From positions 248,001 to 312,000 of the forward strand of contig NZ_QFFF01000001.1 of assembly GCF_003129465.1 (NCBI RefSeq): a stretch of DNA of 64,000 nucleotides. Reading direction: 5' to 3'. Every line of letters begins with the position of its first letter. Positions within the stretch are counted from its first letter, which is position 1. Source of the DNA: Sphingosinicella humi. Lineage in GTDB: Bacteria > Pseudomonadota > Alphaproteobacteria > Sphingomonadales > Sphingomonadaceae. The position numbers and the translations under genes are program-made. The notes beneath the pieces were generated by a model that searched no databases, was not told the DNA's origin, and saw only the letters and a list, made by a program, of their open reading frames with translations. Shown in pieces: positions 19,856-31,852 of the stretch.

Positions 19856-22021
19856 ATGAACCGTGTCCGCGTCATCCTCCTCAATGCCGCCTTGGGTCCG
19901 CTCGACTATCGTGCCTCGAAGGACACGATCGTCGAGCCGGGCTCGATCGTGCTGGCGCCATTGGGACCGAGGCAGATCGTCGGCGTCGCCTGGGAACCCG
20001 AGCGGCTGCAGGCGGGCGAGGTGGAGGCCGCGCGGCTTCGCTCCCTCCTCCACGTCTATGACGTCCCTCCCCTCGCCGAGCCGCTCAGGCGTCTGATCGA
20101 GTGGACCGCCGACTATTATCTGGCGCCGCTCGCCTCCGTGCTTCGGATGACGCTGCCCTCGTCGAGCGCGCTCGACGGCGCCCGGACGATCGTCGAGTAT
20201 CGCGCCACCGGCCTCGTCCCCGATCGGATGACGCCGCAGCGCGCGCAGGCGCTGGAGCGGATCGGCGAGCGGCAGGGGCTGGTCCGCGAGCTCGCGCTGG
20301 CCGCCGACGTCTCGGACGGCGTCATCCGGGGCCTCATCAAGGCAGGGGCGATCGAGGCGGTCGAGGTCTCGGTCGACGACCCCTTCCCCATGCCGGACCC
20401 CGATCATGGCCCGCCGGTCCTCGAAGCGGCACAGCGGGAGGCGGCGCGGCAATTCGTCGACGCCGTCCGCGCGCGGGAATTCGCGCCCTTCCTGCTCGAC
20501 GGAGTCACCGGCTCGGGCAAGACCGAGGTCTATTTCGAGGCGGTGGCCGAGGCGATCCGCCAGGGGCGGCAGACGCTCGTCCTCCTCCCCGAGATCGCGC
20601 TCACCGAGCCGTTCCTGAAGCGCTTCGCCGCCCGCTTCGGCTGCGAGCCGGTCGCCTGGCATTCGGGCCTGCGCCAATCCCAGCGCCGCCGCGCCTGGCG
20701 GGCGATCGCCAGCGGCGACGCGCGAGTGGTGGTCGGCGCCCGCTCCGCCCTCTTCCTCCCCTATCGCAATCTCGGCCTCATCGTCGTCGACGAAGCCCAC
20801 GAGACGAGCTTCAAGCAGGAGGACGGCGTCCAGTATCACGCCCGCGACGTGGCCGTGATGCGGGCCAAGCTGGAGAAGGTGCCAGCGATCCTCGCCTCCG
20901 CCACCCCGGCCATCGAGACCCGGCAGATGGCCGAGATCGGCGTGTACAAGGAGGTGAAGCTTCCCGGCCGCTACGGCACCGCCGAGATGCCGGACATCGC
21001 CGCCATCGACCTCCTCGCCGATCCGCCGCCCCGCGGCCGCTGGCTCGCGCCGACTCTGGTGAAGGAGATGGAGGTCAATCTGGAACGGGGGGAGCAGACC
21101 CTCCTCTTCCTCAACCGGCGCGGCTATGCTCCGCTGACCCTCTGCCGCCATTGCGGGCATCGCTTCCAGTGCCCCAACTGCACCGCCTGGATGGTCGAGC
21201 ACCGGCTGGTCTCGCGCCTTGCCTGCCACCATTGCGGCCATGTCATGCCGCCACCCCGCGCCTGCCCCGAATGCCATGAGGAGGACAGCCTCGTCGCCTG
21301 CGGCCCGGGCGTGGAGCGCATCGCCGACGAGGTTGCCGCCCTCTTCCCCGACGCGCGCACCGCCATCGTCACCTCCGACACCATCTGGTCCCCCGCCAAG
21401 GCGGCCGAGTTCGTCGGCCGCATGGAAGCCGGCGACATCGACATCGTCATCGGCACCCAACTGGTGACGAAAGGCTATCACTTCCCCAATCTCACCCTGG
21501 TGGGCGTGGTCGACGCCGACCTCGGCCTCTCCGGCGGAGACCTTCGCGCCGCGGAGCGCAGCTTCCAGCAGATCATGCAGGTCTCCGGCCGGGCGGGGCG
21601 AGGCGAGAAGCCGGGCCGCGTCCTCGTCCAGACCCACGAACCCGCCGCACCCGTCATCAGTGCCCTCATCAGCGGCGACGCCGAAGGCTTCTACGCCGCG
21701 GAGACCGAGGCGCGACGCGACGCCGCCATGCCCCCCTTCGGCCGCCTGGCCGGCATCATCATCTCCTCCGAAGACCTGACCGAAGCCACCGAAACCGCCC
21801 GCCTCATCGGCCGCACCGCGCCGCGCGTGGAGAATATGGCCGTCTTCGGCCCCGCCCCGGCGCCCCTCGCTATGCTGCGCGGCCGTCACCGCCAACGCCT
21901 CCTCGTCCACGCCGCCCGCAGCCTCGACGTCCAGGACGTCATCCGCGACTGGCTGGGAAAACTCGACTGGCCCCGCGGCGTGCGGGTCGCCGTAGACGTG
22001 GACCCCTACAGCTTCTTGTAG
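19856..22021 (+). CDS. priA: Primosomal replication-restart helicase PriA
   Basis: 721 residues. The 3'-end-binding domain (MNRVRVILLNAALGPLDY) is followed by the SF2 helicase core with TGSGKTEVY near residue 220, VDEAHETSFKQED near 312, and a zinc region with four CxxC pairs (CRHCGHRFQCPNC, CHHCGH, CPEC) at about 428-480. It reloads the replisome at collapsed forks. The start at 19856 has the usual family N-terminus; the in-frame extension to 19526 overlaps the divergent DUF4197 gene and is rejected. Confidence 0.96.
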   Translation: MNRVRVILLNAALGPLDYRASKDTIVEPGSIVLAPLGPRQIVGVAWEPERLQAGEVEAARLRSLLHVYDVPPLAEPLRRLIEWTADYYLAPLASVLRMTLPSSSALDGARTIVEYRATGLVPDRMTPQRAQALERIGERQGLVRELALAADVSDGVIRGLIKAGAIEAVEVSVDDPFPMPDPDHGPPVLEAAQREAARQFVDAVRAREFAPFLLDGVTGSGKTEVYFEAVAEAIRQGRQTLVLLPEIALTEPFLKRFAARFGCEPVAWHSGLRQSQRRRAWRAIASGDARVVVGARSALFLPYRNLGLIVVDEAHETSFKQEDGVQYHARDVAVMRAKLEKVPAILASATPAIETRQMAEIGVYKEVKLPGRYGTAEMPDIAAIDLLADPPPRGRWLAPTLVKEMEVNLERGEQTLLFLNRRGYAPLTLCRHCGHRFQCPNCTAWMVEHRLVSRLACHHCGHVMPPPRACPECHEEDSLVACGPGVERIADEVAALFPDARTAIVTSDTIWSPAKAAEFVGRMEAGDIDIVIGTQLVTKGYHFPNLTLVGVVDADLGLSGGDLRAAERSFQQIMQVSGRAGRGEKPGRVLVQTHEPAAPVISALISGDAEGFYAAETEARRDAAMPPFGRLAGIIISSEDLTEATETARLIGRTAPRVENMAVFGPAPAPLAMLRGRHRQRLLVHAARSLDVQDVIRDWLGKLDWPRGVRVAVDVDPYSFL

Positions 22022-22087
22022 ACCAGCCCAACGAACGACAGTCGAACGTCCGGAAACAACTCATTGCAGAAATTCCAAGAAATCATC

Positions 22088-22396
22088 ATGCTGCGGGAAA
22101 TGACGGGGGCAGGAGTGATCCTGAAGGCTGTGGCAGTTGCAGCGTGGTTGATCGTCAGCCTGATGCTTTGGGGCACTCTTGCTGCAACGGTCTACCTGGG
22201 CTCGGCTATGGCTGAGCCGCCTCCACCAGAGGCTGATTTCACCATTCTCTATGTCAGCACGGCGATTGTTGGCCTGGTCTTCTGCGCGTGGATTATGGGG
22301 ACTTGGGTGGCTTTTAGGAAGATGGAAGCGGGCGCTGTTCTGATTGGACTTGCGTCCCTATTCGCTTTGCCAATCGTTGCGCTGATATTCGCTTAG
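22088..22396 (+). CDS. Small membrane protein of unknown function
   Basis: 102 residues from ATG 22088 (or TTG 22064). Three hydrophobic segments are seen (VAAWLIVSLMLWGTLAATVYL; ILYVSTAIVGLVFCAWIMGT; VLIGLASLFALPIVALIFA), separated by PPPPEADF and a basic RKME loop. Base composition is lower in GC than priA upstream. No known domain is recognised. The following 250 bases to 22649 show nothing clear. Confidence 0.6.
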   Translation: MLREMTGAGVILKAVAVAAWLIVSLMLWGTLAATVYLGSAMAEPPPPEADFTILYVSTAIVGLVFCAWIMGTWVAFRKMEAGAVLIGLASLFALPIVALIFA

Positions 22397-22649
22397 CGGA
22401 ATGTCCGATTTCCATCCTTAGCGGACCTGCTCGCAACGTCCTGTCCCTCTCAGGCGTGCTCACCTCCGCCGCGTCTGCGTTAGCGTTTACGTTCCCGCTA
22501 CAGATTCCACTAAAGCGCCTGATCCTTTGCGGGTCCTCTTCGTTTCCTGACCCGAAGCCTTGGGAGGTTGCGTCCGAGCCGCCGGGACTGGTAGGCTGCG
22601 ACGTTACGAAACGTTGGCTTTGCTGCTTCGCGCGAAACAGGGGCAGGCG

Positions 22650-24191
22650 ATGCGTCTTGTGGCGATAATGCTCGCGATATTGATCTGGGCCAGCCCGGCC
22701 TCGGCCGAATGGCGCCAGGCGCAGACCAGCCATTTCATCATCTATTCCGAGGACGGCGAGGTGGGGCTGAGGGCGTTCGCGACCCGCCTCGAGCGCTATG
22801 ACGCCGCGATGCGGGTCTTGCACGGCCTGCCCGATCCCGATCTCGGCCCGGCCAACCGCGTCACCATCTTCGCGGTCGAGGATACCGCCGCCGTTCAGCG
22901 CCTGGGCCGGATGGGCAGCGACCTGATGGGCTTCTACGTCCCGCGCGCCGGCGGATCCGTGGCCTTCGTCCCGCGCAATGTCGAGGAGGCGTATCAGGAA
23001 ATGAGCGCCGAGTCAGTGCTGCTCCACGAATATGCCCATCATTTTCTCTATCGAAACCAGCCGGCGGCCTACCCCACCTGGTTCGTCGAAGGATCGGCGG
23101 AATTCTATTCCACCGCCCGCTTCGACGAGGATGGCGGCATCACCTTCGGTCTTCCGCCCGAGCATCGGGCCATGGAGCTGTTCGTCTGGGGCAACGGCCT
23201 GACCCTGAAGGAGATGCTCAACAAGCTGCCCTCCGAGCTCAACAGCCGCGAGGTGGTGCGTCTCTACGGCAAGGCTTGGCTGCTCACCCATTATCTGCGC
23301 CTCGAGCCGGACAGGGAGGGGCAGCTCACCGAATATCTTGCGGAGATCAACCGCGGACGCCCCAGCCTCGATGCGGCGAAAGCCGCCTTCGGCGATCTCG
23401 GCAGGCTGGAAGGCGCCATTCGGCGATACAAGAAGCGGGAGCATTTCGCCGGACTGAGGGTCGATCCCGCCATGCTCGAAGTCGGCGAGATCGAGATTCG
23501 CAAGCTCGGGCCCGGCGAGGCGGCGATGATGGACATCCGCATGGTGTCGCGCCGCGGCGTCACCGACAAGGTGGCGAAGGAGCTGGCGCCCGATGCCCGC
23601 CGCGTCGCCGCCGGTTTCCCGAACGATCCGGTCGTGCAGGCCTGGCTCGCCGAAGCCGAGTTCGACGCGGGCAATTTCGCGGAGGCCGAGGTGGCGGCGG
23701 ACAGGGCGCTTGCCGCCAATCCCAAGCAGATCGAGGCGCTGATCTACAAAGGCCGGGCGATGATGGCGGCGGCCAGGGAAAGCAAGTCGAAAGAGCCGGC
23801 TCGCTGGGACGAGGTGCGAAAGGTGCTGTCGGCCGCCAATCGGCTCGATCCCGACCATCCCGAACCGTTGATCCTCTTCTTCAGCAGCTTCCGTGCCCAG
23901 GGCATCGATGCCACCGACAATGCGATCACCGGGCTGAAATATGCCTACGCCCTCGCGCCCTACGATCGCAGCCTCAGGCTTCTGCTCGCCGACGAGCTGT
24001 TGACCGATGGGAGGGCCCAGGAAGCCCGGGCCGTGCTCGCGTCAGTGGCCTACGACCCGCATGGCGGCGAGACCGGCAGGATCGCGGCCGACGTCATGCG
24101 CAAAATCGATGCCGGCGACATGACGGCTGCGCGCGAGGCCTGGAAGGGCGCAACCGCCACCGTCGAAGACGCGTTCGAGACCACGATCTGA
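22650..24191 (+). CDS. Exported HExxH metallopeptidase-like protein with TPR-like C-terminal half
   Basis: 513 residues. The signal peptide is MRLVAIMLAILIWASPASAEW. Residues about 20-230 resemble DUF1570-type domains: QTSHFIIYSE, then LLHEYAHHFLYR with the HExxH zinc motif near residue 126 and a downstream Glu in FVEGSAEFY, the gluzincin arrangement. The C-terminal half is helical repeats (AEAEFDAGNFAEAEVAADRALAANPKQIEALIYKGRA), TPR-like. It probably acts in the periplasm. The substrate is unknown. The start at 22650 was chosen for the signal peptide; the ORF is open further up. Confidence 0.75.
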   Translation: MRLVAIMLAILIWASPASAEWRQAQTSHFIIYSEDGEVGLRAFATRLERYDAAMRVLHGLPDPDLGPANRVTIFAVEDTAAVQRLGRMGSDLMGFYVPRAGGSVAFVPRNVEEAYQEMSAESVLLHEYAHHFLYRNQPAAYPTWFVEGSAEFYSTARFDEDGGITFGLPPEHRAMELFVWGNGLTLKEMLNKLPSELNSREVVRLYGKAWLLTHYLRLEPDREGQLTEYLAEINRGRPSLDAAKAAFGDLGRLEGAIRRYKKREHFAGLRVDPAMLEVGEIEIRKLGPGEAAMMDIRMVSRRGVTDKVAKELAPDARRVAAGFPNDPVVQAWLAEAEFDAGNFAEAEVAADRALAANPKQIEALIYKGRAMMAAARESKSKEPARWDEVRKVLSAANRLDPDHPEPLILFFSSFRAQGIDATDNAITGLKYAYALAPYDRSLRLLLADELLTDGRAQEARAVLASVAYDPHGGETGRIAADVMRKIDAGDMTAAREAWKGATATVEDAFETTI

Positions 24192-24204
24192 CCGGGCGGC
24201 GATT

Positions 24205-24678
24205 CTACTCCAGCCGGTCCACGCGCGCCGCAAAGCAGCCACGCTTGGCATTGTGGACGTGGAGATAGGCCGTGCGGGAATCGCCGAACAGCCGTTCGAT
24301 CGCCGGCTCCAATTCCGAACCTTGGAGGCAGTCTGCGTCGACCATCATTCCGTCCGCGTCGAAGGCGCGCACCGACAGGAGCCGCTCGCTGAGCAGCGGC
24401 GGAACCTCGTTCTCGAACACCGCTTCCACTCTTGCTCCTTCGCGGACAAAGATGGCGTGGCTCGAGCGATAGGGCGTGGCGGCCGCCTGGTGCTCATAGT
24501 TGAGGAGAAGCAGCGTCTCGCCGGGCTCGGCATCCTCCAGCGTCACCCGGCACGGATATCCCGGCTTCGCGTCGGCCGTAACCCGGACGATGTTCCGGGC
24601 CTTCAGCGCCCCCTCGTCGAGGCCGAACAGGGGCTCGAAATCGGCAAGCGGCAGGCCGCTGATGCGATAGCCCGTCAT
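24205..24678 (-). CDS. DUF1203-domain protein
   Basis: 157 residues, start MTGYRISGLPLADFEPLFGL. Characteristic segments are PGYPCRVTLEDAEPGETLLLLNYEHQ, TPYRSSHAIFVREGA, and the C-terminal YLHVHNAKRGCFAARVDR. Function is unknown. It overlaps the ada stop by 4 bases, so it is co-translated with ada; that hints at a link with methylation damage or is only a compact operon. Confidence 0.85.
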   Translation of the reverse strand: MTGYRISGLPLADFEPLFGLDEGALKARNIVRVTADAKPGYPCRVTLEDAEPGETLLLLNYEHQAAATPYRSSHAIFVREGARVEAVFENEVPPLLSERLLSVRAFDADGMMVDADCLQGSELEPAIERLFGDSRTAYLHVHNAKRGCFAARVDRLE

Positions 24679-25721
24679 CGCGATCCTTCCTTGGCCAGCA
24701 GCTTCGCCTTGCGCTCGAGGCCATAGGCATAGCCGCCGAGCGCGCCGCCGGTGCGGATGACGCGATGGCAGGGGATCAGCACCGCGACATTGTTGGCGCC
24801 GTTCGCGGAACCCGCCGCGCGCACCGCGCCCGGTTTGCCGACCGCCGCGGCGATCTGCGCATAGGTGCGCGTTTCGCCCGGCGGGATGCGCTGGAGTTCC
24901 CTCCACACGGCTTGCTGAAAGGCGGTGCCGCGAACGTCGAGCGGTAGGTCGTGCGGCTTTTCGGGCGCGTTCACCGCCGCCACGGTCCGCCGCACGAGAT
25001 CGGCCATCGCCTCGCCGCCTTTTTCGATCGTCGCCTTGGGGAAGCGGCGATGCAGCTCCTCTTCGTCTTCGTCGAACGACAAGCGGCAGATGCCCTTGTC
25101 CGTCGCCGCCACCAGCATGGTGCCGAGGTCCGTCTCGGCCGTCGCCCAGCGGATGGTCTCGCCGCGTCCGCCGTCGCGCCACGCCGATGGCGTCATGCCG
25201 AGCCGCTGCCTCGCGTCGGCATAGAATCGGCCGGGCCCCGAATAGCCGGCATCGTAAATGGCGTCGGTGACGCGGCCGTTGGCCTGCAAGCTCTCGGTCA
25301 TGTTCTGGGCTCTCTTTCCGCGCGCGTAATCGGCCGGGGTGACGCCGGTCGCGCGCTTGAACAGTCGGTGGAAGTGATGCGGCGAATAGCCGGCGGCGCT
25401 TGCCAGCTCATCGAGGGAGGGCGGCGATTCCGCCTGCTCCAGCAGCCGATACACCCTCTCCAGCGCCACGGCCTCGCGAGTGACTTCGTCCGGCTTGCAG
25501 CGGAGGCATGGCCGGAGGCCGATCTCCCGCGCCTCCTCGCCGGTGGCGAAGAAGCGCACATTCTCCCGCCGGGGATGGCGCGCGGCGCAACTCGGCCGGC
25601 AATAGATGCCGGTGGTGAGGACGCCGGTGACGAACGTCCCGTCCGCCGTTCGGTCCCTCGCCATCACGGCGCCCCAGGCGGCTTCGTCGTCGATGAGCTT
25701 TTGCGGTTTCATGAGGTCCAT
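24675..25721 (-). CDS. ada: Bifunctional DNA-repair methyltransferase / regulator Ada
   Basis: 348 residues. The N-terminal AdaA zinc domain shows GIYCRPSCAARHP and CLRCKPDE; the first Cys of the former accepts methyl from phosphotriesters. An AraC-type helix-turn-helix follows (DELASAAGYSPHHFHRLFKRATG), and then the O6-methylguanine methyltransferase domain with the active-site LIPCHRVIRTGG. Methylated Ada activates its own regulon. The start could be Met1 or Met4. The 3' end is coupled to the DUF1203 gene. Confidence 0.95.
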   Translation of the reverse strand: MDLMKPQKLIDDEAAWGAVMARDRTADGTFVTGVLTTGIYCRPSCAARHPRRENVRFFATGEEAREIGLRPCLRCKPDEVTREAVALERVYRLLEQAESPPSLDELASAAGYSPHHFHRLFKRATGVTPADYARGKRAQNMTESLQANGRVTDAIYDAGYSGPGRFYADARQRLGMTPSAWRDGGRGETIRWATAETDLGTMLVAATDKGICRLSFDEDEEELHRRFPKATIEKGGEAMADLVRRTVAAVNAPEKPHDLPLDVRGTAFQQAVWRELQRIPPGETRTYAQIAAAVGKPGAVRAAGSANGANNVAVLIPCHRVIRTGGALGGYAYGLERKAKLLAKEGSR

Positions 25722-25771
25722 ATACGCCTCCGCGAAGAGGCCCGCACCCCGAAGCTTGCTGTCAAACCACC

Positions 25772-25886
25772 GTCATCCCGGCGAAAGCCGGGACCCAAGA
25801 ACACAGGTGTGAATCGATGAATGGAGAAGCCGATCGCCTATCCTCTTCCCTCAGTGTTCTTGGGCCCCGGCTTGCGCCGGGGTGAC
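25772..25886. repeat. Family A palindromic repeat upstream of atpH
   Basis: Arms GTCATCCCGGCGAAAGCCGG with GACCCAAGAACAC and the return GTGTTCTTGGGCCCCGGCTT ending GGTGAC, about 115 bases in all with a longer middle than other copies. It separates ada from the atp operon; the remaining 160 bases (25887-26046) hold the atpH leader. Confidence 0.9.
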
Positions 25887-26046
25887 GCCGTCTGCTCATC
25901 CGTCGCCCCCCATCCCGACGACAAGCAAACGCCCGTCTTGCATCCCCGTTAAGCCCCTGCTACGGCCCGCCGCGACCCATCAGGAGGCGCCCTCGGCAGC
26001 CTCCTTTTCGCATGGGATGAAATCACCTTGGGGAGTTTTGGCGCGC

Positions 26047-28133
<2,087 letters not shown>

Positions 28134-28156
28134 GGCGCGGTCGCGGGACCTTGGGC

Positions 28157-28247
28157 GTCATCCCGGCGAAAGCCGGGACCCAAGAACACCGGCGGCGCAG
28201 GACGAGAAACGACAATGTTCTTGGGTTCCGGCTTTCGCCGGAATGAC
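28157..28247. repeat. Family A palindromic repeat between atpA and atpG
   Basis: Complete copy (GTCATCCCGGCGAAAGCCGG ... TCCGGCTTTCGCCGGAATGA) entirely within the atpA-atpG spacer. As mRNA it would fold into two strong stems inside the operon, possibly tuning subunit stoichiometry by stabilising upstream RNA (inference). Confidence 0.9.
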
Positions 28248-28271
28248 GAGAAGGAACTGAAGTAGGTAGCA

Positions 28272-29153
28272 ATGGCCAGCCTCAAGGCACTCAAAGGGCG
28301 GATCGCCTCGGTCAAGTCGACCCAGAAGATCACCAAGGCGATGAAGATGGTCGCCGCGGCCAAGCTGCGCCGGGCGCAGCAGGCGGCGGAGGCGGGGCGC
28401 CCCTATGCCTCGCGCCTCGAGGCGGTGATGACCAGCCTCGCCTCCAAGGTGACGGTGGGTCCGGAAAGCCCGAAGCTTCTCGCCGGCACCGGCTCGGACC
28501 AGACGCACCTGCTCGTCGTCTGCACATCCGACCGCGGCCTTGCCGGCGCGTTCAACTCGAACATCGTTCGCGCCGCCCGCAAGAAGGCCGACGAGCTCAC
28601 CGCCCAGGGCAAGACCGTCTATTTCTACCTGGTCGGCCGCAAGGGTCGGGCCGTCATCGCCCGCCTGTTCCCGAAGCAGATCGTCCATCAGTACGACACG
28701 ACCACCTTCAAGCAGGTGAGCTTCGAGGTTGCCCAGGCGATCGCCGGCGACATCGTCGAGCGTTTCGAGAATGGCCGCTTCGACGTCGCCCACCTCTTCT
28801 ACGCCCGCTTCCAGTCGGCCCTCGTCCAGGAGCCGATCGAGCAGCAGATCATCCCCGTGCCGATGCCCGACAAGGCCGAGGCGGCCGAGGGTGTCACCGC
28901 TGCCGTCGAATATGAGCCGGACGAGGAGGAAATCCTCGCCGAGCTGCTGCCGCGCAACGTCGCCGTCCAGATTTTCCGCGCGATGCTGGAAAATGCTGCG
29001 TCCGAGCAGGGCAGCCGCATGACCGCAATGGACAATGCGACCCGCAACGCCGGCGACATGATCAACCGCCTGTCGATCGAATATAACCGCACCCGTCAGG
29101 CCGCGATCACCACCGAACTCGTTGAAATCATTTCGGGCGCCGAAGCGCTGTAG
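28272..29153 (+). CDS. atpG: ATP synthase F1 subunit gamma
   Basis: 293 residues, start [36 protein letters not shown], and the C-terminal signature [39 protein letters not shown]. It forms the rotating central stalk. It is separated from its neighbours by palindromic repeats on both sides. Confidence 0.98.
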   Translation: MASLKALKGRIASVKSTQKITKAMKMVAAAKLRRAQQAAEAGRPYASRLEAVMTSLASKVTVGPESPKLLAGTGSDQTHLLVVCTSDRGLAGAFNSNIVRAARKKADELTAQGKTVYFYLVGRKGRAVIARLFPKQIVHQYDTTTFKQVSFEVAQAIAGDIVERFENGRFDVAHLFYARFQSALVQEPIEQQIIPVPMPDKAEAAEGVTAAVEYEPDEEEILAELLPRNVAVQIFRAMLENAASEQGSRMTAMDNATRNAGDMINRLSIEYNRTRQAAITTELVEIISGAEAL

Positions 29154-29168
29154 GAACAACCCCTCACC

Positions 29169-29259
29169 GTCACCCCGGCGAAGGCCGGGGCCCAGGAACA
29201 CCGGCGGTGCAGGATCAAGAAAGACGGTGTTCTTGGGTTCCGGCTTTCGCCGGAATGAC
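29169..29259. repeat. Family A palindromic repeat between atpG and atpD
   Basis: Complete copy: GTCACCCCGGCGAAGGCCGG, CCCAGGAACACC, return arm TTCTTGGGTTCCGGCTTTCG, end AATGAC. It nearly fills the 136-base spacer and is highly similar to the copy at 28157, so recombination between them could delete atpG. Confidence 0.9.
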
Positions 29260-29271
29260 GACAAAGATTAG

Positions 29272-30753
<1,482 letters not shown>

Positions 30754-30760
30754 CTTACTT

Positions 30761-30935
30761 CCCTCTCCCATCGATGGGAGAGGGTTGCGAAGACTTGGCG
30801 GCTCCGCCGCCTAGTCGTAGCTGGGTGAGGGTGACAGAGTCCGATATATGTTCTCAATCGGTGTCACCCTCACCAACTTCGCCTAAGCTCCTTCGTCGCT
30901 AAGGCTTCGTATCCTCTCCCATCGAAGGGAGAGGG
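30761..30935. repeat. Family C composite inverted repeat between atpD and atpC
   Basis: Short hairpins CCCTCTCCCATCGATGGGAG and CCTCTCCCATCGAAGGGAG mark the two ends, with internal complementary segments (GGGTGAGGGTGACA / GTGTCACCCTCACC). The 197-base spacer is therefore almost wholly one palindromic element. A related element (CCCTCCCGCTCGCGGGAGGG type) is at 35071. Confidence 0.85.
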
Positions 30936-30950
30936 AACAGGAACAGAAAA

Positions 30951-31217
30951 ATGGCCGATCTTCACTTCGAACTCGTCACCCCCGAACGCCTGATCCGCAG
31001 CGAGGACGTCCACATGGTCGTCGTCCCCGGCAGCGAGGGCGAGTTCGGCGTGCTCGCCGGCCACGCCCCCTTCATGTCCACGATCCGCGACGGCGAAGTC
31101 GCCATCTACAAGACCGCCGGCTCGAGCCCCGAGCGCATCGCGATCGAAGGCGGCTTCGCAGAAGTGAACGACAAGGGCCTCACCGTCCTCGCCGAAAAGG
31201 CCGACGTGCCGGCCTGA
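30951..31217 (+). CDS. atpC: ATP synthase F1 subunit epsilon
   Basis: 88 residues, start [15 protein letters not shown], then [25 protein letters not shown], the epsilon beta-sandwich. It is shorter than the 130-140 residues of many bacteria because the C-terminal helical hairpin is missing, which is usual in alphaproteobacteria. It is the last gene of the operon. Confidence 0.95.
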   Translation: MADLHFELVTPERLIRSEDVHMVVVPGSEGEFGVLAGHAPFMSTIRDGEVAIYKTAGSSPERIAIEGGFAEVNDKGLTVLAEKADVPA

Positions 31218-31218
31218 T

Positions 31219-31284
31219 CGTTTCCCGGCGAAAGCCGGGACCCAGAACGGCGTCTGCGACTGGCCCCGGCGTCCGCCGGGGAAC
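31219..31284. repeat. Degenerate family A repeat after atpC
   Basis: Shortened copy: TTTCCCGGCGAAAGCCGGGA, CCCAGAAC, then CCCCGGCGTCCGCCGGGG. The second arm has diverged from the family pattern but still forms a stem. It lies at the convergent end of atpC and the DUF6265-type gene and could act as a terminator. Confidence 0.75.
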
Positions 31285-31285
31285 G

Positions 31286-31732
31286 CTACTCCATCCGCCG
31301 ATAGATCCACCTCTGCTCTCGGCTGCCGTCCATCAGCGACGTCGTCGCGACCAGCGTCTCCCCTTCCAGCCGGTATCGGATCCGCTGCGGATAATCGTGG
31401 GCGGGGTTCTCGAACACCGCTTCCCCCTCCCCGCCGTTCACCAGCGGGAATCGCACCGTCGCCGCGCCGCCGGGCATGCCGTAGAAGGCGATGGCGCCAT
31501 CCTCCCCGGCCATGATCCGCATATGCTCGAAGCTCGTCGCTTTCGCCCCGCGCCCGGAAAAGCCGGCGCCGATCATGATCCCGCCCCTCGGCGGCGTCCA
31601 CCATTCCTCCGTCCATCTGTCGCCGTCGCGGCTCACCCATGAGCCGCTCAGCCACTGGAGGTCGCCTACCTCGACCGCCGGAGCAGCCGCTAGGCTGAGC
31701 AGCGCCGCCAGGGCCATCGCCGCCATCCGCAT
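31286..31732 (-). CDS. DUF6265-family exported protein
   Basis: 148 residues. A signal peptide (MRMAAMALAALLSLAAAPA) is followed by VGDLQWLSGSWVSRDGDRWTEEWWTPPRGG, FEHMRI and FENPAHDYPQRIRYRLEG, the pattern of DUF6265 proteins, a lipocalin-like fold. Function is unknown. It is convergent with atpC and divergent from cpaF. Confidence 0.85.
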   Translation of the reverse strand: MRMAAMALAALLSLAAAPAVEVGDLQWLSGSWVSRDGDRWTEEWWTPPRGGIMIGAGFSGRGAKATSFEHMRIMAGEDGAIAFYGMPGGAATVRFPLVNGGEGEAVFENPAHDYPQRIRYRLEGETLVATTSLMDGSREQRWIYRRME

Positions 31733-31852
31733 CCGCGCCTCCTCTCACGTCCCGCGCGATCATCCGCCGCAGCCCGGGGTTAGGCAATTGTCAAAGTTTC
31801 CCGCCTATTCACCAGCTTTGCGGACAGGGATTCATCGAAGAGGTCGCACGGC

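Noticed and set aside
19652-21910. 752-codon minus-strand frame opposite priA
   Set aside because: Antisense shadow of priA caused by strong codon bias; no domain is recognisable and priA is complete.
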